From Sporosarcina jeotgali (GTDB lineage Bacteria; Bacillota; Bacilli; Bacillales_A; Planococcaceae), in assembly GCF_033304595.1 (NCBI RefSeq), contig NZ_CP116341.1:167001-231000 (forward strand): a stretch of DNA of 64,000 nucleotides, read 5' to 3'. The notes beneath the pieces were generated by a model that was not told the DNA's origin, did no database searches, and worked only from the letters and a program-made list of their open reading frames with translations. The position numbers and the translations under genes were made by a program. Numbering within the stretch: the first letter of the stretch is position 1; each line of letters starts with the position of its first letter. Positions 53,640-63,840 of this stretch are shown here, one piece after another.

Positions 53640-54893
53640 GTGGAAATAAGAAAGCCGATCCCGGTTGCTGAAGCAGTAGCGCAAGTAATTGGACACGTTC
53701 AACGGTTAGGAACCGAATCGATTTCATTGGAACAGTCTATGGGCCGTATTTTAGCTGAACCAATTGTTGCCCGGCACAATGTCCCGCCATTTGACCGGTC
53801 ACCGTATGATGGATTTGCGATCCGGGCAATAGACAGCAAAGGAGCATCAGGTGATAACCGTGTTCCGTTTAAAGTCATCGGAGAAATTGGTGCGGGCTAC
53901 GTAGGCGGGCTGCCAGTCGGACCGCATGAAGCGTATCGAATCATGACAGGCGCTCAAATCCCTGAAAGTGCAGATGCTGTTGTGATGTTTGAACAGACAG
54001 TTGAAACTGAAGAAGGATTTACGATTAGAAAACCATTTGAAACCGGGGACAATATCTCTTACGCAGGAGAAGATGCTTCTAAAGGCGAGATGCTGATTCC
54101 GAGCGGTACTCTTATTCATGCAGGAACGATTGCATTGCTTGCGACTTTTGGATATGCAGATGCAGTGGTTTATCGGCAGCCGGTCGTCGGGGTCTTATCT
54201 ACGGGAACGGAATTATTGGACGTGTCGGATGACTTGGTGCCGGGTAAAATCAGAAACTCCAATGGCCCAATGGTGAAAGCGCAGCTAAAGCGACTGGGCG
54301 TACCATACAAATCATATGGCACTTCTTCAGACGACTTGGATGCGTGCACAGAAGTGATTGAGCGTGCGCTGCAAGAAACGGATGCACTCATTACAACAGG
54401 CGGCGTTTCAGTAGGAGATTTCGATCATTTGCCTGCCATCTATGAACGGTTAGGTGCAAAAGTGTTATTCAACAAAGTTGCCATGCGTCCGGGAAGTGTG
54501 ACGACGGTTGCAGTCCTGGGAGACAAGTTCTTATTCGGACTTTCGGGCAATCCATCAGCTTGTTTTACAGGATTTGAATTGTTCGCACGTCCTGCCTTGC
54601 TGTCACTGATGGGATGCACGGCACCATATCTGCCTTATTTAAAAGCCAAATTAGCAGAGGATTTCACAAAACCGAACCCATTCACTCGATTCATCCGTGC
54701 GGTGTGGCAAATGACTGGTAACGGTGTAACCGCAGCTCCAGCAGGATTCAATAAATCCAATGCAGTATCATCGATTGCCCGAGGAAACTGTCTAATTGTG
54801 TTACCAAGCGGTACAAGAGGGTATTCTACAGGGGATGAAGTGGATTTATTGCTGATTGGCGCGGAACAAGGTGCAGAGGATTGGGTCCTTTGA
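53640..54893 (+). CDS. moeA: Molybdopterin molybdenumtransferase MoeA
   Basis: About 417 residues. Segments: [64 protein letters not shown] and [23 protein letters not shown]. It inserts molybdate into adenylated molybdopterin. GTG at 53640 lies 6 bases after aggtg; upstream GTG 53631 and TTG 53637 are in frame. Its stop overlaps the mobB start. Confidence 0.94.
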   Translation: MEIRKPIPVAEAVAQVIGHVQRLGTESISLEQSMGRILAEPIVARHNVPPFDRSPYDGFAIRAIDSKGASGDNRVPFKVIGEIGAGYVGGLPVGPHEAYRIMTGAQIPESADAVVMFEQTVETEEGFTIRKPFETGDNISYAGEDASKGEMLIPSGTLIHAGTIALLATFGYADAVVYRQPVVGVLSTGTELLDVSDDLVPGKIRNSNGPMVKAQLKRLGVPYKSYGTSSDDLDACTEVIERALQETDALITTGGVSVGDFDHLPAIYERLGAKVLFNKVAMRPGSVTTVAVLGDKFLFGLSGNPSACFTGFELFARPALLSLMGCTAPYLPYLKAKLAEDFTKPNPFTRFIRAVWQMTGNGVTAAPAGFNKSNAVSSIARGNCLIVLPSGTRGYSTGDEVDLLLIGAEQGAEDWVL

Positions 54894-55399
54894 AGACGCT
54901 CCATATTGTTGGCTATAAAAACAGCGGAAAGACGACGCTGCTGGAACGCTGGATCGGTTATGTGAAAGCGAAAGGACTGACGGTTGCTGTGCTGAAGCAC
55001 CATGGCCACGGGGGACAGATTGAGCTTCCTTCAGCAAGCACGGATACCAGCCGTTTTTTCGACAAAGGCGCAGATGTGACTCTCGTTGCTGGCGGCGGCA
55101 GTGCCCAGCTTTTATTGAACAATGAGCCTTCGTTTGAAGCATTAAAAGCGCTAGTTACATACGATTCACCAGATGTGCTGCTGATTGAGGGCTATAAAGA
55201 GGAACGCGGGGAAAAGGTTGTCCTCATTCGAAAGGATGAAGACTGGGGTCCGTTGCAAGAACTTGAAGGAATTCAGCTGATCATTGGGGAAGTCGACTCT
55301 AGTGATTATCCAGTTATCAGAGAACGAAGCGATGCGGTGCAGCTCGATAGCTGGTTTGCAGATTGGTTGAATAGGGAGGGACATTATGAAACCATTTGA
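54890..55399 (+). CDS. mobB: Molybdopterin-guanine dinucleotide protein MobB
   Basis: 169 residues, P-loop GTPase (HIVGYKNSGKTTLLERW; later DVLLIEGYKEE). It helps MobA form MGD. TTG at 54890 forms a TTGA overlap with the moeA stop and lies 9 bases after gagga. Overlaps moaE by 14 bases. Confidence 0.92.
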   Translation: MKTLHIVGYKNSGKTTLLERWIGYVKAKGLTVAVLKHHGHGGQIELPSASTDTSRFFDKGADVTLVAGGGSAQLLLNNEPSFEALKALVTYDSPDVLLIEGYKEERGEKVVLIRKDEDWGPLQELEGIQLIIGEVDSSDYPVIRERSDAVQLDSWFADWLNREGHYETI

Positions 55400-55832
55400 A
55401 GTGGTGGAAGCACCGATTGAAGCGCAAGTATATTCGGATTATGTGCTCCATGCGGGCGCCGGCGCGGTCACAGTGTTTACGGGTCACGTTCGGGAATGGA
55501 CGCACGGCGTACGAACCGTCTATTTAGCGTATGAAGCATACGTACCAATGGCGGAAAAAAAGCTCGCGGAAATCGGTGCGGAAATGGAAGCGAAATGGCC
55601 GGGGGTCAAAGTTGCGATTGCACATCGTATCGGTGAATTGCACATATCTGATATTGCAGTCGTGATCGCGGTTTCATCTCCGCATCGAAAAGCAGCTTAC
55701 GAAGCGAATGAATACGCAATTGAGCGTATTAAAGAAGTTGTTCCCATCTGGAAAAAAGAGATTTGGGAAGACGGAGAAGAATGGCTGGGCGCCCAAAAGA
55801 AATATCCTGACAAAGGAGTGGATTCTGTATGA
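55386..55832 (+). CDS. moaE: Molybdopterin synthase large subunit MoaE
   Basis: 148 residues. AGAVTVFTGHVREWTHG, IAHRIGELHISDIAVVIAVSSPHRKAAYEA and PIWKKEIWEDGEEWLG (catalytic Lys region) are typical. With MoaD it turns cPMP into molybdopterin. gggaggg lies before the ATG. Confidence 0.95.
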   Translation: MKPFEVVEAPIEAQVYSDYVLHAGAGAVTVFTGHVREWTHGVRTVYLAYEAYVPMAEKKLAEIGAEMEAKWPGVKVAIAHRIGELHISDIAVVIAVSSPHRKAAYEANEYAIERIKEVVPIWKKEIWEDGEEWLGAQKKYPDKGVDSV

Positions 55833-56062
55833 TTCGCGTTCAATATTTTGCAAGACTAAGAGAGCTTGCCGGTAAAGGCCAAGAAACGCTGGACCGTGAA
55901 CAGATGACTGTGCAACAGCTGTTAGACTGGGCGGAAGAGACTTATCCTGGCTTTGGTAAAGATGATATACAAGTGGCGGTGAATGAAGAATATGCTCTTC
56001 CTGAAGACGTCATTCAATCAGGTGATGAGTGTGCGTTCATTCCACCTGTCAGTGGAGGGTGA
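55829..56062 (+). CDS. moaD: Molybdopterin synthase small subunit MoaD
   Basis: 77 residues, ubiquitin-like sulfur carrier ending in the required Gly-Gly (FIPPVSGG). Overlaps moaE by four bases (ATGA). Confidence 0.95.
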   Translation: MIRVQYFARLRELAGKGQETLDREQMTVQQLLDWAEETYPGFGKDDIQVAVNEEYALPEDVIQSGDECAFIPPVSGG

Positions 56063-56066
56063 GGTC

Positions 56067-56621
56067 GTGATTGGTATCGTATTAGCAGGAGGTCAGTCGA
56101 GACGGTTTGGGTCGCCTAAGGCATTCGCAACGTACAATGGAAAATGCTTTTACGAGTATGCAATCGCTGCATTAACGCCTCATTGTACCGAAATTGCAGT
56201 CGTCGCCAGACCTGAAGACGCTGCCCGCTTTCCTGGCACACTGCATGTCACCACGGATCTGCAAGAGTTTGCGGGGCAAGGCCCTCTAGCAGGGATTTTA
56301 ACAGGAATGAATACCATTCAAAGCGACTGGTATGCGGTGCTGCCGTGTGATGTTCCGTTTGCAGATGACTCGATTATCCGGGAATTAATGAACCACCGGG
56401 CGGGCAACCTGTCCGTTGCGATCGAAGAAGACGGAAAGTGTCATCCGCTGCTCTCCATTTGGAGCAAGGGGGCGGAACCGCTGATCCGCTCATCGCTCGA
56501 GATGGGGAACCGAAGTGTCCGGCCGCTCATTCAACATTGGGTGGATGGACAAGCATTATTGGGGATGAAGCCATCACTTTTTAATAATGTAAACAGGCCT
56601 GAACAACTAGAAGGGAGATGA
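56067..56621 (+). CDS. mobA: Molybdenum cofactor guanylyltransferase MobA
   Basis: 184 residues. GTP-binding motif [15 protein letters not shown] at the N-terminus, then [19 protein letters not shown] and [11 protein letters not shown]. It attaches GMP to molybdopterin to give the MGD cofactor that NarG needs. GTG at 56067 lies 4 bases after the moaD stop, with ggaggg upstream; the longer frame starting inside moaD has no RBS. Confidence 0.93.
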   Translation: MIGIVLAGGQSRRFGSPKAFATYNGKCFYEYAIAALTPHCTEIAVVARPEDAARFPGTLHVTTDLQEFAGQGPLAGILTGMNTIQSDWYAVLPCDVPFADDSIIRELMNHRAGNLSVAIEEDGKCHPLLSIWSKGAEPLIRSSLEMGNRSVRPLIQHWVDGQALLGMKPSLFNNVNRPEQLEGR

Positions 56622-56625
56622 CAGC

Positions 56626-57642
56626 ATGGAGCCAATAACAGATAAGTTTGGCCGTCCGATTCGGGACTTGAGAATATCCGTGACAGACCGCTGTAACTTC
56701 AGATGCTCCTATTGCATGCCGAAAGAGATTTTTGGAGACGATTATGTATTCCTTCCCAAAAATGAGTTGTTGTCATTTGAAGAAATTGAACGTCTGGCGC
56801 ACCTTTTTGCGAAGCTTGGCGTGAAGAAGTTGCGGCTAACAGGCGGTGAACCGCTTATGAGAAGAGGACTCCCTGAACTTGTAGAGAAACTGATGCAAAT
56901 TGAAGGAATTGAAGATATCGGGCTTACGACAAACGCCGTGCTGCTCGGTCAATATGCAAAGCCATTATATGACGCAGGCTTACGCAGGTTGAATATTAGT
57001 CTGGATGCACTGGACCCGGTATTATTCGGAGAGATGAACGGCCGCGGAGTCAAGCCTGAAGTCATACTTAAAAATATCGATAAGGCTCACGCGTTAGGGT
57101 TTACGATAAAAATGAACATGGTCGTGAAAAAAGGAACGAATGAGCAAGAAATTCTGCCCATGGCCCAATACTTCAAAGAGCGCGGCATCACGTTGCGATT
57201 CATTGAATTCATGGATGTCGGTAATGACAATGGCTGGAGCTTTGAGAAGGTTGTGACGAAGAAGGAGATTTTGGAACGGCTGCAAGGTGTTCATGAACTT
57301 GATCCGGTGGAAGAAGAGTATTATGGCGAAGTGGCGAAGCGCTGGCGGTATAAGGACAACGGAGCCGAGGTTGGTTTCATCACATCGGTATCTGAGTCAT
57401 TCTGTTCAACGTGCACACGTGCTCGTCTTTCATCCGAAGGGAAGTTATTTACGTGTTTGTTTGCGTCAGAAGGATTCGATGTCCGCGCGCTCATTCGTGA
57501 TGGGGCGACAGACGAAGAACTTGCTGCAGCAGTAACGGGAGTATGGGAAAATCGTGCAGACCGTTATTCAGATGAACGTACAGAACAAACGGTGAAAAAT
57601 CGCAAAAACAAAAAGATTAACATGAGTTATATCGGAGGCTGA
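56626..57642 (+). CDS. moaA: GTP 3',8-cyclase MoaA (radical SAM)
   Basis: 338 residues. Radical-SAM triad in [15 protein letters not shown]-binding LTGGEPL, C-terminal 4Fe-4S Cys set in [23 protein letters not shown], and the required C-terminal Gly-Gly (SYIGG). First step of cofactor synthesis. Ends the moa cluster. Confidence 0.96.
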   Translation: MEPITDKFGRPIRDLRISVTDRCNFRCSYCMPKEIFGDDYVFLPKNELLSFEEIERLAHLFAKLGVKKLRLTGGEPLMRRGLPELVEKLMQIEGIEDIGLTTNAVLLGQYAKPLYDAGLRRLNISLDALDPVLFGEMNGRGVKPEVILKNIDKAHALGFTIKMNMVVKKGTNEQEILPMAQYFKERGITLRFIEFMDVGNDNGWSFEKVVTKKEILERLQGVHELDPVEEEYYGEVAKRWRYKDNGAEVGFITSVSESFCSTCTRARLSSEGKLFTCLFASEGFDVRALIRDGATDEELAAAVTGVWENRADRYSDERTEQTVKNRKNKKINMSYIGG

Positions 57643-57678
57643 CTAACAGCCTCCTTAACTAGTCGGGGGGATTTGAAC

Positions 57679-59535
57679 ATGACGGGACGAAACGAACCAT
57701 GCCCATGCGGCAGCGGTAAAAAATATAAAAAATGCTGCGGGAAAGTTGGCGATGATCTGCTCAGTGCTGTCGTCAATGAAGAGCTTGACCGTATACTAAG
57801 TCAATTTTTCGATACATATCCAACGGAAGACAAGCGCGAATCCATGATGCTTCTCATGCGTCAGTGGGCTGAAAAACTTCGTGGCAGCTGGGAACCGGCG
57901 CATATTGAAGAAGCAGCCTCTGAATTTTATTTATTCGTAGAAGACAATTCACAATGGAAAGAGTACATCCGCAAGCAAGAAATCGCTGCGGCCCGCGGCA
58001 CGGTGCAGGATGTTTTAAAGAAATGGGAAGAGCCATTTATGCTGCTGGGTGAAATTACAGCGGCAAAGCCAAATACGCTGGAGATTACAAAGCTATTGAC
58101 GGGCGATGTTATTGAACTTGCGCGCATAGAGGGAATGCCTGCAGATGAAGGTACGTTGCTGTTTGGCGTTGTTCTGCCGGATACGCGCCGCGGTGATAAT
58201 GCAGTAGCACCGGTTTCATCTATGCTGTTTTTAGCGAAATGGAGCAAACAGACGAAAAAATCCTTGCTTGAATTATGGGAGAAATCATCCGATCAAACGC
58301 CTGAGGAGTTCATCCGCAAACATACGCTTGAAATCTATGAGCTGCTCGTAAAACGCAGCATGGCTTCTATGAATGAAATGATTGAAGATGTGCTGGCGCC
58401 GGCACAGTTAACTGCCTTGAAGCAGCTTGACGAAAAACTTGCAGAAGCAGATGAGCCTGCAGATGTCAGAGAAATGCTTCAGAAATTAGCGGTTGCTTAC
58501 TTTTTGAATACGGAAGTAACGGATGATGCTGAACTCGATGGGTCTGCGTTTGTACAGGCATCACTTCAAGTCGGACAGTCGTTATCACTTGTGAAAGACG
58601 GGACTGCGATTGAACCGGCAGAGGATACGGAAGAGGTTGAACGCTTCGCGAAAGAATTGAGAGAGTTATACGATGCAATGATGGCAGACGGAGACGCTGC
58701 AGCCGCTGCAATTTACGAAATTGGTACAGACCCAAGACCGACAGAATCGGAGTTATGGGAAACGGCGATGACGACTTCAGGTGTTGTCGAACCAGAGCGC
58801 CGTCCGGGGGTAGATGAAGGGCGTGCACAGCGGCTTGCATATGAAGCGTTTGGCGCAGAAGACGAAGAAACGCGCCGGAAGCTGGCAGATTCGGCATTGT
58901 CCATTGTTCCTGACTTGTCTGACGGGTTATTGCTGAAAGCAGAAACGGAAGAAGATGTAGAGAAGGCAAGCGGGCTTTATGAGCGGGCGATTCGGGAGGC
59001 GAGTAAGCGTTTCGAAGCGGGCGAGAACCCGTGGCAAAACATTCCGAATCGGCCGTTCATGCGTGCCGCATTTTCATATGGCACTCATTTGTTCATGCAC
59101 GGGGAGTTCAACGAAGCTGCCGAAGTGTTCTTGGATCTCGTTCGCATGAATACGACCGATAACCAAGGGGCGCGCTATGAAGCGATGGCTTCGCTGATTC
59201 ATGCAGGACGTTTCAACGAAGCAGGAGAGTTATTAGTTCGTTACGAACGCGGATCGGAAAACGACGCCACGTATTGTTACTTGGATTGGAAGCTCGAAAA
59301 CGAAGCATCTGGCGGCGAGTCCGAGGAAGAGGCGGATATGCTGAAGAAAGCATCTGCAGCAAACGGCAACGTCATGCATTTGATGGCGTTCCGTGCCCAA
59401 ACGATTGAATACCCGCGCCACGAGCGTCTTGAACCGGGCAGTAAAGAGGAATCTCGCTATATTTGGCTGTTGTTGAATGGACCAAGCGGCGTGAAGGAAA
59501 CATTGGAAAAAAGAAAGCAAAGCGCTGTAAAGTAA
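57679..59535 (+). CDS. SEC-C motif protein with long helical (TPR-like) C-terminus
   Basis: 618 residues. The N-terminal SEC-C zinc motif is at about 3-22 (GRNEPCPCGSGKKYKKCCG). The rest is acidic and mostly helical; the last third (RLAYEAFGAEDEETRRKLADSAL, GLYERAIREASKRFEAGEN, FMHGEFNEAAEVFLDLVRMN, MASLIHAGRFNEAGELLVRYE) looks like TPR or similar helical repeats. Role unknown; SEC-C often serves binding to ribosomal, SecB or nucleic-acid partners. ATG at 57679 follows a ggggg stretch by 8 bases. Confidence 0.82.
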   Translation: MTGRNEPCPCGSGKKYKKCCGKVGDDLLSAVVNEELDRILSQFFDTYPTEDKRESMMLLMRQWAEKLRGSWEPAHIEEAASEFYLFVEDNSQWKEYIRKQEIAAARGTVQDVLKKWEEPFMLLGEITAAKPNTLEITKLLTGDVIELARIEGMPADEGTLLFGVVLPDTRRGDNAVAPVSSMLFLAKWSKQTKKSLLELWEKSSDQTPEEFIRKHTLEIYELLVKRSMASMNEMIEDVLAPAQLTALKQLDEKLAEADEPADVREMLQKLAVAYFLNTEVTDDAELDGSAFVQASLQVGQSLSLVKDGTAIEPAEDTEEVERFAKELRELYDAMMADGDAAAAAIYEIGTDPRPTESELWETAMTTSGVVEPERRPGVDEGRAQRLAYEAFGAEDEETRRKLADSALSIVPDLSDGLLLKAETEEDVEKASGLYERAIREASKRFEAGENPWQNIPNRPFMRAAFSYGTHLFMHGEFNEAAEVFLDLVRMNTTDNQGARYEAMASLIHAGRFNEAGELLVRYERGSENDATYCYLDWKLENEASGGESEEEADMLKKASAANGNVMHLMAFRAQTIEYPRHERLEPGSKEESRYIWLLLNGPSGVKETLEKRKQSAVK

Positions 59536-59668
59536 TCTTTTAGCGATGGAGTCATCGTATAGACAAAGTGAAGAGCGGAAAAGATTTGATTGGTTAAGGG
59601 CACTAAGTGCTTGGCTATTTTTTGCGAGGACGGGAGTCACTGCTAGATGGATGTGAGGAAGGATAAAG

Positions 59669-59838
59669 CTCATAAACTTCTGGAAGCGCTCATAACTCGT
59701 GAAAATAGCTCATAAACATAGGAATATGCTCATAAAATCTGGGATAGCGCTCATAAATTTTGAAAAATGATCATAAGTCCAGAAATGTGATCATAACTCA
59801 TGAAAAAAGCTCATAAAACATGAAACGTGCTCATAAAC
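59669..59838 (-). repeat. 20-bp-period intergenic array 3 (9 half-units, inverted)
   Basis: tcataa cores occur at 59670, 59690, 59710, 59730, 59751, 59771, 59791, 59811 and 59831: spacing 20 with a single 21. In this orientation the cores read gctcataaa or gatcataa, the reverse complement of arrays 1 and 2. More diverged linkers than the other arrays. The flanks 59536-59668 and 59839-59875 hold nothing recognised. Confidence 0.93.
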
Positions 59839-59875
59839 TCCAAGCGCAACGCAATTGCGCACCCAATAAACAACC

Positions 59876-59915
59876 AAAAAAGCTGTCCGCAGAAGCGGGC
59901 AGCTTTTCGTATTCA
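59876..59915. terminator. Bidirectional terminator between SEC-C gene and AIM24 gene
   Basis: aaagctgtccgc pairs with gcgggcagcttt (one G-U) over a short loop, A-run on the left and T-run on the right. Confidence 0.85.
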
Positions 59916-59923
59916 TTTAAAAA

Positions 59924-60718
59924 TTATTTTCCGCCTAACAAATCGAATAATCCACCTGCAACGCTGCCTTCGCCTTTAGAACTGCTCCCTGGCATTTGAG
60001 GTGCGGAAGCAAATACCCGGCTTGCAAGACGTGAGAACGGAAGGGATTGAATCCATACAGTTCCAGGTCCGCGCAATGTTGCAAAGAATAGTCCCTCGCC
60101 ACCGAAAAGTGCAGTTTTCACACCTTTTACAGTTTCAATCGAATAGTCAATGTCGTGCGTCATTGCAACTAAGCATCCAGTATCTACACGTAATGATTCC
60201 CCGGGCTGCAGTTTCTTTTCAATGATGGTCCCGCCAGCATGCACAAATGCCAGACCGTCACCTTCCAGCTTCTGCATAATGAACCCTTCGCCGCCGAAGA
60301 ATCCAGTACCGAGCTTGCGCTGAAACTCAATTCCGACAGATACACCTTTAGCTGCTGCTAAAAATGCATCCTTCTGACAAATGATTTTGCCGCTATGTTC
60401 ACTTAAATCCATAGGAATGATTTTTCCTGGATAAGGGGAGGCGAATGAGACATGACGTTTGCCGGATCCAGTATTAGTGAAAGTCGTCATGAACAAACTT
60501 TCTCCAGTCAGCACCCGTTTGCCGGCACCCATAATCTTTCCAAACAAGCCGCCGCCACTGCCTGATCCATCGCCAAAGATGGTTTCCATTTCAATGTGAT
60601 CTTCCATCATCATGAGGGCGCCAGCTTCAGCTACGACCGTTTCCTGGGGATCCAGTTCAACTTCAACAAACTGCATGTCATCGCCGTGAATTTTATAGTC
60701 AATTTCGTGATTATTCAT
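59924..60718 (-). CDS. AIM24/TIGR00266-family protein
   Basis: 264 residues, beta-rich AIM24 (TRAP-like) fold: [69 protein letters not shown], later [23 protein letters not shown], then a Gly-rich C-terminus. Function not established in bacteria. ggaggt precedes the ATG. Stands alone on the minus strand, with a terminator at its 3' end. Confidence 0.88.
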   Translation of the reverse strand: MNNHEIDYKIHGDDMQFVEVELDPQETVVAEAGALMMMEDHIEMETIFGDGSGSGGGLFGKIMGAGKRVLTGESLFMTTFTNTGSGKRHVSFASPYPGKIIPMDLSEHSGKIICQKDAFLAAAKGVSVGIEFQRKLGTGFFGGEGFIMQKLEGDGLAFVHAGGTIIEKKLQPGESLRVDTGCLVAMTHDIDYSIETVKGVKTALFGGEGLFFATLRGPGTVWIQSLPFSRLASRVFASAPQMPGSSSKGEGSVAGGLFDLLGGK

Positions 60719-60782
60719 TGTCAGTACCTCCGAGTTTAAATTTGTTACTCAGTTATACGTTGCGGCCAGGAGGAAGGTTTCA

Positions 60783-61688
60783 TTAATTCGCAGTGCAAGT
60801 TCCTTTTTCCCGCAGCTCTTTCACTACTTTAATTTGACAGCACAACTTCGAGATATCGTCGGCATACATTGTAGATGAAAAGTGTTCTTGAAACGAAGCC
60901 GTAACGGATTCCAAAATCGTCGGCCCGCTATTTCCTGTGACAAGCTCTTCTAAAAGAAATGTTACATATTCGATTCCTTTTTCTTCCCGATCTTTTTCGA
61001 AACAAGAAAGGAAGTTACGGAGTTCTTTCATGAGAACTTCTTTAGTATTTTCGTTATCTGTGTATGTCAACTTGTCTAGCAATGCTTTACCCAGCAGTTT
61101 ATCTCCGCTGGCTGTCATCCCCGCCATTAGATCGTCAAGCCGCCGAATTGCGAATGGAACAAGCTGCTCATAATTGAATGAATTCTTTTCTCTTCCGCCG
61201 ATTTTCACGAAATGATGGATATGCTGCATCATACCAACGAGCATCACAGCTCCATCCGCATTATAGGGTTCAGACTCTGGACCATACACTTCGAGTAACC
61301 GTCCGGATAACCAGGAGATTTCGGAGAGGTATTGTTTTTTTACGAAAGATCGCATCTCTTTATCATTAGAGAAGAAAACCGCTTCATAGATAGGAAGTAA
61401 ATTACGTTCCCGGTCAACATGTGCGCGAGTTACAATTTGCATCGCAAAAATTGTTTTGTCGGTTCGATCTTGTCCTAGAAGTAACTTGCGTCTTCTCGTG
61501 ATTGATTCTTCATTGGCCATTTCAAGAATGGCCAATAGGCATTCATTCTTTGAAGTGAAATAATTGTAAAATGTACCTTTTGAAATTCCTGCTGCTGTTA
61601 AAATATCTTGTACGGAAGTTGCAATAATCCCTTTATCTTGAAAAACTTTTTGAGCAGCTAGAATCACTTTCATTTTGCGCTCGTTCAT
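60783..61688 (-). CDS. TetR/AcrR-family transcriptional regulator
   Basis: 301 residues, longer than the usual 190-220. N-terminal HTH at about 1-55 (KVILAAQKVFQDKGIIATSVQDILTAAGISKGTFYNYFTSKNECL). The large C-terminal ligand/dimer domain is helical and about 240 residues long. Divergent from a DHA2 efflux pump, with an inverted repeat between them, so it probably represses the pump and itself and is released by a drug or metabolite. Confidence 0.88.
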   Translation of the reverse strand: MNERKMKVILAAQKVFQDKGIIATSVQDILTAAGISKGTFYNYFTSKNECLLAILEMANEESITRRRKLLLGQDRTDKTIFAMQIVTRAHVDRERNLLPIYEAVFFSNDKEMRSFVKKQYLSEISWLSGRLLEVYGPESEPYNADGAVMLVGMMQHIHHFVKIGGREKNSFNYEQLVPFAIRRLDDLMAGMTASGDKLLGKALLDKLTYTDNENTKEVLMKELRNFLSCFEKDREEKGIEYVTFLLEELVTGNSGPTILESVTASFQEHFSSTMYADDISKLCCQIKVVKELREKGTCTAN

Positions 61689-61709
61689 TACATCACCTTT
61701 TTGTTTTAA

Positions 61710-61730
61710 GAGTATACTGGTAGTCTACTC
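61710..61730. promoter_or_regulatory. Inverted repeat in the tetR-pump gap, candidate operator
   Basis: gagtatact (61710-61718) and agtctactc (61722-61730) are complementary at eight of nine positions around ggt. It lies 22 bases upstream of the tetR start codon and over a TATACT that could be its -10. Typical TetR operator geometry. Confidence 0.65.
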
Positions 61731-61774
61731 CCAAAACCCTTATTTATCAATGTAATTAATTCTCCGGAATTTTT

Positions 61775-61804
61775 TTGTTGATTTATTTGGACTGTGAGTA
61801 TAAA
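61775..61804 (+). promoter_or_regulatory. Predicted promoter of the efflux pump gene
   Basis: -35-like TTGTTG (61775-61780) and -10 TATAAA (61799-61804), spacer 18. It lies about 45 bases right of the candidate operator. Confidence 0.5.
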
Positions 61805-61862
61805 ATGTTCTTCATGATGTTTTTCGAACTTCGAACTAACTAGAAAATGGAGGAATTGCTGG

Positions 61863-63416
61863 ATGGACACTACTGAACAAGTTAAGAAAATGCATGATAA
61901 GCCGCCATACGGCATTATTGCGATACTATTCATCGGGGCATTTGTCGCGATCTTGAACAATACATTGCTCAACATTGCACTCCCGACAATCATGGACGAA
62001 TTTAAGATCACCCCTTCGCAGGTGCAATGGTTAACGACGGGCTACATGCTTGTCGGCGGTATAATGATGCCGGCCAGCGCTTTTTTCATTCTTAAATTTA
62101 AAAACCGACACCTATTTTTAACAGCGATGACGTTGTTCTCATTAGGAACTCTTTTGGCGATTGTCACGCCGAACTTCTCATTATTAGTTGCAGCACGAAT
62201 GATTCAAGCTTCCGGTGCAGCACTTCTAATGCCACTTTTAATGAACGTCATGCTCGTTGCGTTTCCTATTGAAAAACGCGGGCAGGCACTTGGTTACTTC
62301 GGACTTGTCATGTTTACGGCTCCGGCGATAGGACCAACACTTTCAGGTTTCGTCGTGGAACACTATTCATGGCGTGCATTATTCATCATCGTGTTGCCGA
62401 TTGCACTATTCACGATGGTCTATGCTTATTTCAAACTGCACAATATTACACCGAATAAACCAGTCAAAGTCGATGTCTTTTCTATCGTACTTTCAAGTAT
62501 TGGATTCGGCGGACTGCTTTACGGATTCAGTTCAGCGGGAAGTAAAGGCTGGTCAGCGATTGAAGTGTACGGAACGATCATTATTGGTGCCATCGGTCTT
62601 CTACTATTCGTGACTAGACAGCTTAGAAAAAAAGATCCGATGCTCGATTTCAAAATCTACAAGTATCCGATGTTTGCGCTCTCGTCAGTCATTTCGGTCG
62701 TCGTATCGGTTGCTATGTTCTCTGGTATGATTCTGACACCGCTTTACGTTCAAAGCGTACGTCACATTTCACCTTTAGACTCTGGATTACTGATGCTGCC
62801 AGGTGCGGTTTTGATGGGAATTATGTCTCCGATTACAGGAAAGCTGTTCGATAAATACGGACCCAAAGCGCTTGCAATTACAGGGCTAGCGATTACAATG
62901 CTGACAACGTATATGCTGAGCCAACTTACGATGGATACAGGCTATTACGAACTGATGTTTATATACAGTGCGCGGATGTTCGGATTATCCATGGTGACAA
63001 TGCCGATTATGACAAACGGTATGAATCAGCTGCCGATGGTATCGAACCCGCACGGTACGGCTATGAACAGTACAGTTCAGCAAGTCTCCGGTGCAATTGG
63101 TTCCGCGATTCTATTGACACTTATGACAAAACGCGCGGAATCAGCAGGTGCTGATATTGCAGCGGATGCAGCGAAGTCAGGCAGTCTGCCTACAGATGCA
63201 GCTGGAATGGCTGACTTCAAAGTGCAAGTAGCCCAGCAAGCTCAGCTCGACGGTATTAACCATGCGTTCTTCATCTCAACAGTTATTGCAGGTGTCGCAC
63301 TTGTATTAACGTTCTTCATGAAACGTGTGATGCCGCCGAAGTTTAAAGATCAAGCTAACCCGCTGAAGCCAGCGGAAAAGCAGGCTCAAACACAGCTGAA
63401 TAGCGACAATGCATAA
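61863..63416 (+). CDS. MFS drug efflux transporter, DHA2 family (EmrB/QacA-like)
   Basis: 517 residues, 14 predicted helices. Motifs: FVAILNNTLLNIALPTIMDEF in helix 1 (D1-like), WLTTGYMLVGGIMMPASA, RMIQASGAALLMPLLMNV, and the motif C-like GLVMFTAPAIGPTLSGFVVEHYSWRALF. Exports drugs or other amphipathic compounds by proton antiport. Ala/Lys-rich cytoplasmic tail. ggagg precedes the ATG. Likely controlled by the divergent TetR regulator. Confidence 0.92.
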   Translation: MDTTEQVKKMHDKPPYGIIAILFIGAFVAILNNTLLNIALPTIMDEFKITPSQVQWLTTGYMLVGGIMMPASAFFILKFKNRHLFLTAMTLFSLGTLLAIVTPNFSLLVAARMIQASGAALLMPLLMNVMLVAFPIEKRGQALGYFGLVMFTAPAIGPTLSGFVVEHYSWRALFIIVLPIALFTMVYAYFKLHNITPNKPVKVDVFSIVLSSIGFGGLLYGFSSAGSKGWSAIEVYGTIIIGAIGLLLFVTRQLRKKDPMLDFKIYKYPMFALSSVISVVVSVAMFSGMILTPLYVQSVRHISPLDSGLLMLPGAVLMGIMSPITGKLFDKYGPKALAITGLAITMLTTYMLSQLTMDTGYYELMFIYSARMFGLSMVTMPIMTNGMNQLPMVSNPHGTAMNSTVQQVSGAIGSAILLTLMTKRAESAGADIAADAAKSGSLPTDAAGMADFKVQVAQQAQLDGINHAFFISTVIAGVALVLTFFMKRVMPPKFKDQANPLKPAEKQAQTQLNSDNA

Positions 63417-63418
63417 TC

Positions 63419-63462
63419 AAAAGCCTTCTATTGGGATGGAATTTCCAATAGAAGGCTTTTTG
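63419..63462 (+). terminator. Terminator after the efflux pump
   Basis: A perfect 16-base stem (63419-63434 with 63445-63460) with A-run and T-run flanks; may act in both directions. Confidence 0.93.
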
Positions 63463-63559
63463 TTTGGAATTAATTCAATTAAGCAGGCTCATCTCTATCC
63501 CGCGAAAGGAATGCCATGCTTTCACCTAACACTATCACGCGACCAATTAATAGGACTGG

Positions 63560-63840
63560 GGAGAGCGCTCATAACTGGCGGGAAGTGATCATAACCATGG
63601 AAAAGAGCTCATAAACCGCGGAAAGTGATCATAACCCCGGGGAAGCGCTCATAAACCGCGGAAAGTGATCATAACCACGGAGAAGCGCTCATAAATCTAG
63701 GAAAATGATCATAACCATGGAGAAGCGCTCATAAACCGCGGAAAGTGATCATAACCACGGAGAAGCGCTCATAAATCTAGGAAAGTGATTATAACCCCGG
63801 GGAAGCGCTCATAAATCACAGAAAGTGATCATAACCCATA
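63560..63840 (-). repeat. 20-bp-period intergenic array 4 (14 half-units, inverted)
   Basis: Cores gcgctcataa and gtgatcataa alternate at an exact 20-base spacing from 63567 to 63827 (one core is tgattataa). Linkers (accgcggaaa, ccacggagaa) are GC-richer than in the other arrays. Reverse-complement orientation relative to arrays 1 and 2. The flanks 63463-63559 and 63841-63970 show no gene. Confidence 0.97.

Noticed and set aside
53580..53702. N-terminal extension of MoaC
   Set aside because: It overlaps the divergent moeA start and is not part of the MoaC family; ATG at 53579 has an RBS.
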